Below the pieces are notes generated by a model. That model searched no databases. It was not told where the DNA came from and worked only from the letters and a program-made list of their open reading frames with translations. A stretch of 27,599 bases of DNA from CAZEFK01 sp964511405 (GTDB taxonomy: Bacteria > Pseudomonadota > Alphaproteobacteria > Elsterales > Elsteraceae): contig CAZEFK010000093.1 of NCBI GenBank assembly GCA_964511405.1, positions 1 through 27,599 of the forward strand, in the 5' to 3' direction. Within the stretch, counting starts at the first letter, position 1; each line of letters begins with the position of its first letter. The position numbers were made by a program, and so were the translations under genes. This document shows positions 23,204 to 27,599 of this stretch, piece after piece.

Positions 23204-23866
23204 GTGGACGCGCCGCTCTCCCAGCAGCTGCTGGACGACAATCGCGCCGTCTGGGACGCAATGCTCGCCCATCGCTTCGTCCGCGACATCGAGGCCGACA
23301 CGCTGCCGGAGCCCGTGTTCCGGCGGTATCTGGTCTATGAGCGCGCCTTCGTCGAGACCGCGATCCTGATCTTCGGCCACCTGCTGGTACGGGCGCCCGG
23401 CCTGGCCCGGCAGCGCTGGCTGATCGGCGTGCTGCAGGCGCTGTCCGAAGACCAGATCGGCTATTTCGAGCGCGCGTTCGCGGCCTTGGGCCTCGCCGCC
23501 GACGCCAGTCAGGCCGACCAGCCGGCGGCCGTCGCCGACTTCCGGGAGGGGATGCTGGGCATCGCACGGGACGGCGGCTATGCCTCGGGCATCACCGCGA
23601 TGCTCGCCGCGGAATGGATGTACGAGACCTGGTGCACGCGCGCCGCGCGCTGCCGATTGTCCCAACCCGAAGTGCGGCGCTGGGTCGATCTGCATGCCGC
23701 GCCCGCGTTCGCCGCCCAGGCGGCCTGGCTGCGCGCCGAGGTCGACGGCCTGGCGCCGACGTTGACGCCCGGCCAGCGGCAGGAGCTGTCAGCGGTCTTC
23801 GGCCACGCGCTGACGCTGGAGATCGCGTTCCACACGGCACCCTACGAGTCGGCGGCATCGGCGTGA
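23204..23866 (+). CDS. TenA-like (haem-oxygenase-fold) protein without the usual thiaminase residues
   Basis: The 220-residue all-helical protein has TenA length and overall pattern: an N-terminal helix with LLDDNRAVWDAMLAHRFVRD, FRRYLVYERAFVETA, a GYASGITAMLAAEWMYETW helix, and a C-terminal HALTLEIAFHTAPY with a Glu206 that matches the family's terminal Glu. Where TenA has QDY, this protein has YER (45-47). Where TenA has the nucleophilic Cys before the W-x-Y helix, it has Ala135-Ala136. Thiamin or aminopyrimidine hydrolysis is therefore doubtful. GTG 23204 follows GGAAG and lies 4 bp after the BtpA-like stop, so the two are co-translated and probably act on the same compound. Confidence 0.8.
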   Translation: MDAPLSQQLLDDNRAVWDAMLAHRFVRDIEADTLPEPVFRRYLVYERAFVETAILIFGHLLVRAPGLARQRWLIGVLQALSEDQIGYFERAFAALGLAADASQADQPAAVADFREGMLGIARDGGYASGITAMLAAEWMYETWCTRAARCRLSQPEVRRWVDLHAAPAFAAQAAWLRAEVDGLAPTLTPGQRQELSAVFGHALTLEIAFHTAPYESAASA

Positions 23867-23892
23867 GGTGAGGGCGACCGGCTCGGGGACCA

Positions 23893-24552
23893 TCAATCCG
23901 CCGTCACCGCCGTCCCGACCGGGCAGGCGACGCCGGTGCCGCCCAGGCCGCAATAGCCGCCCGGATTCTTGGCCAGATACTGCTGATGGTAGCCCTCGGC
24001 GAAGTAGAAGGGCGGCGCGTCGGCGATCTCGGTCGTGATCGGCCCATAGCCGGCGGCCGCCAACTGGCGCTGATAGCGGTCGCGCGAGGCTTCCGCCGCC
24101 TGCCGCTGGGCGGGGGTCGTGGCGTAGATCGCCGACCGGTATTGCGTGCCGACGTCGTTGCCCTGGCGCATGCCCTGGGTCGGGTCGTGGCTCTCCCAGA
24201 ACAGCTTGAGCAGGGCCTCGTAGCTGGTCACCTTGGGGTCGAACACCACCAGGACGGCCTCGGTGTGCCCGGTGCCGCCGCTGCACACCTCCTCGTAGGT
24301 GGGGTTGGGCGTGGTGCCCCCGGCATAGCCGACCGCCGTGACATGCACGCCGGGCGCCTGCCAGAACTTGCGCTCGGCGCCCCAGAAGCATCCGAGGCCG
24401 AAGATCGCCCGCTCCAGCCCGGCCGGATACGGGCCGGCCAGGCGGTTGCCGTTGACCGTGTGGCGCTCCGGTACGGGCATCGGCTGGGCACGCCCGGGCA
24501 GGCAGTCCTCGGGCCGGGGCATCGTCAGCTTGTCGCGCTTCAGCGACCACAT
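23893..24552 (-). CDS. msrA: Peptide-methionine (S)-S-oxide reductase MsrA
   Basis: The 219-residue protein reduces methionine-S-sulfoxide in proteins or free form. It has the active-site GLGCFWGAE with Cys55, GYAGG, the conserved SGGTGHTEAVLVVFDP and FWESHDPTQG segments, GTQYRSAIY, and two resolving cysteines near the C terminus (Cys201 and Cys210), as in the E. coli type. A ~45-residue N-terminal extension precedes the catalytic domain, as is usual for this type. ATG 24552 is supported by AAGGAG 9 bases upstream; the longer frame overlaps the divergent gene's leader. It converges on the TenA-like gene with only 26 bp between the stops. Confidence 0.97.
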   Translation of the reverse strand: MWSLKRDKLTMPRPEDCLPGRAQPMPVPERHTVNGNRLAGPYPAGLERAIFGLGCFWGAERKFWQAPGVHVTAVGYAGGTTPNPTYEEVCSGGTGHTEAVLVVFDPKVTSYEALLKLFWESHDPTQGMRQGNDVGTQYRSAIYATTPAQRQAAEASRDRYQRQLAAAGYGPITTEIADAPPFYFAEGYHQQYLAKNPGGYCGLGGTGVACPVGTAVTAD

Positions 24553-24667
24553 GGGCGGGACTCCTTTATGATCGACCGTGCGGGATGTGGGACGGCGCGG
24601 TGCCAGCTTGCACCCCCGGCGGGCGAACCGCCACACTGGCCGCGGCAATCGAAGGAGCAGGCACCCC

Positions 24668-25723
24668 GTGAGCGCTGTCGAACGCATCGAGATCGCGCCC
24701 GGCTATTCCATCTCGCGGCTGCTGAAGGGCGGCTGGCATCTCGCCGGCGGCCATGGCAGCGTCGACCGCGATCAGGCGATCCGCGACATGGCCCAGTTCG
24801 TCGAGGCCGGCATCACCAGCTTCGACTGCGCCGACCACTATATCGGCGTCGAGCAGCTGATCGGCGACTTCCGCCGCGCCCATCCCGATCTGGCCAGGCA
24901 GATCCAGGTCCATACCAAATATGTCCCCGACCTGGCGGCGCTGCCGACGCTGACCCGACAGGACACCGAGCGCATCATCGACCGGTCTCTGCAGCGGCTG
25001 GGCGTCGAGTGCCTGGACCTGGTGCAGTTCTACTGGTGGGACTGGTCGATCCCGGGCGCGATCGACACCGCGCTGGTGCTGCACGACCTGATGAAAGCAG
25101 GCAAGATTGCCCGCTTGGGCGTCACCAACTTCAACACCGAGCGCTTCGCTGAGCTGCGCGACGCCGACGTGCCCTTCACCGTGCATCAGCTGCAATATTC
25201 GCTGGTCGACCGGCGGCCCGACTGGAAAATGCTGGACTATTGCCGCGCCCACGGCGTGGCGGTGCTGACCTATGGCCACCTGCTGGGCGGCTTCTTCGCC
25301 GCCGAGTGGCTGGGCCAGCCCGAGCCCGCCGCTCCCCTCGCCAACCGCAGCCTGACCAAGTACAAGCTGATCATCGACGAATTCGGCGGCTGGGACCTGT
25401 TCCAGGAGCTGCTGGCGGCGCTCGACCGGGTGGCCCGGCGCCACGGCGTCGGCATCGGCGAGGTGGCCGTGCGCTGGGTGCTGGATCGGCCCGGGATCGC
25501 CGGCTGCATCGTCGGCGCCACCTCGACCCGGCACCTGGCGGCCAACCTGCGCATCGCCGGCATCCGGCTCTCCCGCGAGGACCGGATGGAGATCGCCTAC
25601 GTCACCGACCGGCGCCGCGGTCCGCCCTTCGACTGCTACGACCTCGAGGGCGACCGCAGCGGCCGCCACGGCAGCATCATGCGCTACAATCAGAACCAGG
25701 TGAACGAGGCGCCGGCGCCATGA
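24668..25723 (+). CDS. Aldo/keto reductase family protein with substituted catalytic His
   Basis: The 351-residue TIM barrel has the AKR pattern: LLKGGWHLAGGHG, TSFDCADHY with Asp53 and Tyr58 of the catalytic tetrad, HTKYV with Lys84, and a C-terminal cofactor site (GCIVGATSTRHLAANL). The fourth residue, normally His in a QLHWWD-like strand, is Tyr122 (QFYWWDW). Activity is still possible, but substrate preference or pH dependence may differ. GTG 24668 was chosen because GAAGGAG lies upstream and the conserved sequence begins right after; the open frame extends 30 codons further without support. It overlaps the hydrolase gene by ATGA. Confidence 0.9.
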   Translation: MSAVERIEIAPGYSISRLLKGGWHLAGGHGSVDRDQAIRDMAQFVEAGITSFDCADHYIGVEQLIGDFRRAHPDLARQIQVHTKYVPDLAALPTLTRQDTERIIDRSLQRLGVECLDLVQFYWWDWSIPGAIDTALVLHDLMKAGKIARLGVTNFNTERFAELRDADVPFTVHQLQYSLVDRRPDWKMLDYCRAHGVAVLTYGHLLGGFFAAEWLGQPEPAAPLANRSLTKYKLIIDEFGGWDLFQELLAALDRVARRHGVGIGEVAVRWVLDRPGIAGCIVGATSTRHLAANLRIAGIRLSREDRMEIAYVTDRRRGPPFDCYDLEGDRSGRHGSIMRYNQNQVNEAPAP

Positions 25724-26619
25724 GCGCCGATCCGTTCGCCGCGCTCAAGCCGCAGGCGGCGATCAACCTGCGCGCCGACGCCTATGGCGAGACCGCGCTG
25801 CGGCTGTCGCGCCTGGCGGCGCTGACGACACGGCACCGGCGGGATGTCGCCTACGGTCCGGACCCGGCCCAGGTTCTGGACATCTACATGCCCGACGACG
25901 ACATCAGGCGCGACCTGCCGGTGCTGGTGGCCATCCATGGCGGCGGCTGGACCCACGGCTACAAGGAATGGATGGGGCTGAACGCGCCGCCGATCGTCGC
26001 CGCGCCGGCCCTGTTCGTGTCGCTGTCGCACCGCCTGGCGCACGCCCATCCCCATCCCGCGGCGTTCGAGGACTGCTTGTCGGCGCTCGGCTGGATCCGC
26101 CGCCATATCGCCGACTTCGGCGGCAGCCCGGATCGCCTGTTCCTGGCCGGCCACTCGGCCGGCGGGCACCTGGCGGCGCTGGTGGCGCTGCGCCGCGACT
26201 GCCGGGCGGCGGCCGGCCTGCCCGACGATGCGATCAAGGCCTGCTTCCCGTTCAGCGGACAGTACGATCTGGCACCGCCCGGGCCCGACGGCCTGCCCAC
26301 GCTGCTGCCGTCGGCGCGGTCGCTGATCGCTGAGCCCGCCGACGCCGACGCGGCCTCGCCGATCCGCTTCGCCGCCGGCAACGGCGTGCCCTTCTTCGTG
26401 ACCTGGGCCGAGAACGACAATCCGGCGACCCGGGCCCAAGGGCCGCGCTTCGTCGAGGCCCTGGCCGGGCAGCCGGGCCGGGTCGACGGTTACGAATTCC
26501 CGCTGTTCGACCATTTCTGGATCCATGTCGACCAGCAGCGCCCCGCCAACCCGTGGACCCGGACCGTGGTCGCCTGGATGACCGGCGATCCGGCGACCGC
26601 GCCGGTGTTCCGGCCGTGA
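25720..26619 (+). CDS. Alpha/beta hydrolase, carboxylesterase/kynurenine-formamidase-like
   Basis: The 299-residue protein has the oxyanion-hole motif HGGGW (73-77), the nucleophile elbow GHSAGG with Ser146, and a probable Asp233 (TWAENDNP) and His265 (LFDHFWIH) completing the triad. This set is typical of the HSL/alpha-beta-hydrolase_3 group, which contains esterases and formamidases. ATG 25720 overlaps the aldo/keto reductase stop, so the two are translationally coupled and may process one compound (ester or lactone hydrolysis plus a redox step). Substrate unknown. Confidence 0.92.
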   Translation: MSADPFAALKPQAAINLRADAYGETALRLSRLAALTTRHRRDVAYGPDPAQVLDIYMPDDDIRRDLPVLVAIHGGGWTHGYKEWMGLNAPPIVAAPALFVSLSHRLAHAHPHPAAFEDCLSALGWIRRHIADFGGSPDRLFLAGHSAGGHLAALVALRRDCRAAAGLPDDAIKACFPFSGQYDLAPPGPDGLPTLLPSARSLIAEPADADAASPIRFAAGNGVPFFVTWAENDNPATRAQGPRFVEALAGQPGRVDGYEFPLFDHFWIHVDQQRPANPWTRTVVAWMTGDPATAPVFRP

Positions 26620-26635
26620 AACCGGTCAGCCAGCG

Positions 26636-27532
26636 ATGACCATCGGTGCCGCCGGCGCCACGGGACGCCCGGATAAGCGTCCGGCGCGTCGTCCGCTGCG
26701 CGCGCTCGCCCGCTCGGTGGTGCACCCGTTGGCCGAGCTGCGGGATGCGATCAGCCAGCACCACCTGACATTGGTCGCGGCCGGGGTCGCGTTCTACGGC
26801 ATGCTGGCGATCCTGCCGGCCTTCGGCCTGATCGTGTCGGTCTATGGCCTGGTCGGCGATCCGCATCGGCTCGACCGGCATCTCGACGAGATGGCGGGCG
26901 TGCTGCCGGACGAGGCGCTGCGGGTGCTGGCTGGGGCGATGCGGCGGATCCTGGCCCATCGGCGGCCGCATCTGGGCCTCGGGGTCGTCGTCGGCTCGAT
27001 CGGCATGGTGTGGAGCGCCTGCGCCGCCTCGGCCGCGCTGATCCCCGCGCTCAACATCGCCTACGGCCTGCGCGAGACCCGGTCGTTCGCGCGGCGCACC
27101 GCCGTGATCGTGCTGATCACATCAGGCGCCTGCCTGTTCGTCACGGGCGCCCTGGGGCTGATCTCGCTGGTTCCGGGCGTCGTTCACCTGGCGCCGGCGG
27201 TGCGGCTGCGCCCGGCGATCACGGTCCTGCGCTGGCCGATCCTGGCCCTGCTGATCGGCGCCGGGCTGACCGTGCTCTATCGGTTCGCGCCCGACCATCC
27301 GCCGCCGCATCGCCGCTGGCTGGGCGCCGGCACGCTGGTGGCGACGGCGCTGTGGCTGGCGGCTGCCGGCGGCTTCTCGCTCTATGTCGCGCGGCTCGGC
27401 GGCTTCGACGCCACCTATGGCTCGCTCGGCGCCGCCGCGATCCTGCTGATGTGGCTGTACCTCACCGCCTTCGTGGTGCTGCTGGGGGCCGAGATCAACG
27501 CCTGTTTCGGCCGGGCACCGCCATCTGCTTGA
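26636..27532 (+). CDS. YihY/virulence factor BrkB family inner-membrane protein
   Basis: The 298-residue protein has a basic cytoplasmic N terminus and about six membrane helices. Family features are HHLTLVAAGVAFYGMLAILPA, a WSACAASAALIPALNIAYGL segment, and a terminal TYGSLGAAAILLMWLYLTAFVVLLGAEIN. The family was once called RNase BN by mistake; its function (possibly transport) is not established. ATG 26636 lies 16 bp after the hydrolase stop without a clear ribosome site. It may be in the same transcript but shows no functional link. Confidence 0.93.
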   Translation: MTIGAAGATGRPDKRPARRPLRALARSVVHPLAELRDAISQHHLTLVAAGVAFYGMLAILPAFGLIVSVYGLVGDPHRLDRHLDEMAGVLPDEALRVLAGAMRRILAHRRPHLGLGVVVGSIGMVWSACAASAALIPALNIAYGLRETRSFARRTAVIVLITSGACLFVTGALGLISLVPGVVHLAPAVRLRPAITVLRWPILALLIGAGLTVLYRFAPDHPPPHRRWLGAGTLVATALWLAAAGGFSLYVARLGGFDATYGSLGAAAILLMWLYLTAFVVLLGAEINACFGRAPPSA

Positions 27533-27538
27533 GCGGCG

Positions 27539-27599
27539 CTACTCCGCCGCCGCCGCCCGGAGCCGCGCCGCCGCCCGCTCGGTGGCCGCGCGCCGGGCG
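27539..27599 (-). CDS. Possible 3' end of a minus-strand gene running off the window
   Basis: The minus strand is open from the window edge to a TAG at 27539-27541 and would encode an Ala/Arg-rich helical C terminus (ending RLRAAAAE). Composition fits a coding end in this genome, but 20 codons are too few to be sure. Confidence 0.3.
   Translation of the reverse strand, partial: ARRAATERAAARLRAAAAE

Noticed and set aside
22327..23210. Searched upstream of the BtpA-like and TenA-like genes for a TPP riboswitch
   Set aside because: There is no CTGAGA...ACCTGA-type core and no room: the gaps are 30 and 4 bp.
1..27599. Looked for CRISPR arrays, insertion sequences, tRNA genes and phage or attachment sites
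   Set aside because: No regularly spaced repeats, terminal inverted repeats, transposase motifs or tRNA-like folds were seen.

Overview
The window looks like chromosome of a very GC-rich (about 70% by eye) alphaproteobacterium, probably of the Rhodospirillales/Azospirillum-like type. Support comes from the strong G/C bias at third codon positions, frequent GTG starts, tight ATGA/GTGA gene overlaps and the gene families present: Aap-type amino-acid ABC permeases, a large Ala-rich chemoreceptor, PAS_5 proteins, form II CoxL-like molybdenum enzymes, and FCD-GntR and LacI regulators next to catabolic operons. No rRNA, tRNA, CRISPR array, insertion sequence or phage gene is visible. Coding density is high, and no gene-free stretch exceeds 300 bases.

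Layout. 1-3228: the 3' part of a polar amino-acid ABC substrate-binding protein, then its two permeases (aapQ, aapM), with a perfect 13-bp hairpin between the binding protein and the permeases. The expected ATPase does not follow. 3278-5866: a large methyl-accepting chemotaxis protein. 5921-7532: a shikimate dehydrogenase-like gene overlapping an SDR oxidoreductase gene. 7527-10737 (minus): a three-gene operon encoding a DapA-family lyase, a FAD D-amino-acid dehydrogenase and a proline racemase-family epimerase. This is the first three steps of the trans-4-hydroxy-L-proline pathway. A GntR regulator (10903-11619) diverges from it across a 165-bp region that holds two matching palindromes, each placed on one of two good divergent promoters. 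11692-12917: a small uncharacterised protein and a PAS_5 protein, with visibly AT-richer flanks.

13153-15516 (minus): a molybdopterin-binding aldehyde oxidase/xanthine dehydrogenase-type large subunit interrupted by one in-frame amber codon, so it is a pseudogene, a readthrough gene or a sequencing error. Diverging from it, 15710-23866 is a catabolic cluster headed by a LacI regulator whose leader carries three back-to-back 13-bp operators. It encodes a ribose/fructose-type ABC importer (binding protein, single-domain ATPase, permease), a phosphotriesterase-family hydrolase, a class-I glutamine amidotransferase-like protein, a PfkB sugar kinase (opposite strand), a BtpA/SgcQ-family TIM barrel and a TenA-like protein lacking the usual thiaminase residues. 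I recognise no named pathway with this set, so it is the best candidate here for an undescribed system. It may be uptake and dismantling of a sugar- or nucleoside-like conjugate.

23893-27532: msrA (minus), then diverging from it an aldo/keto reductase and an alpha/beta hydrolase overlapping by ATGA, then a YihY/BrkB-family membrane protein. The last 60 bases may hold the 3' end of another minus-strand gene.
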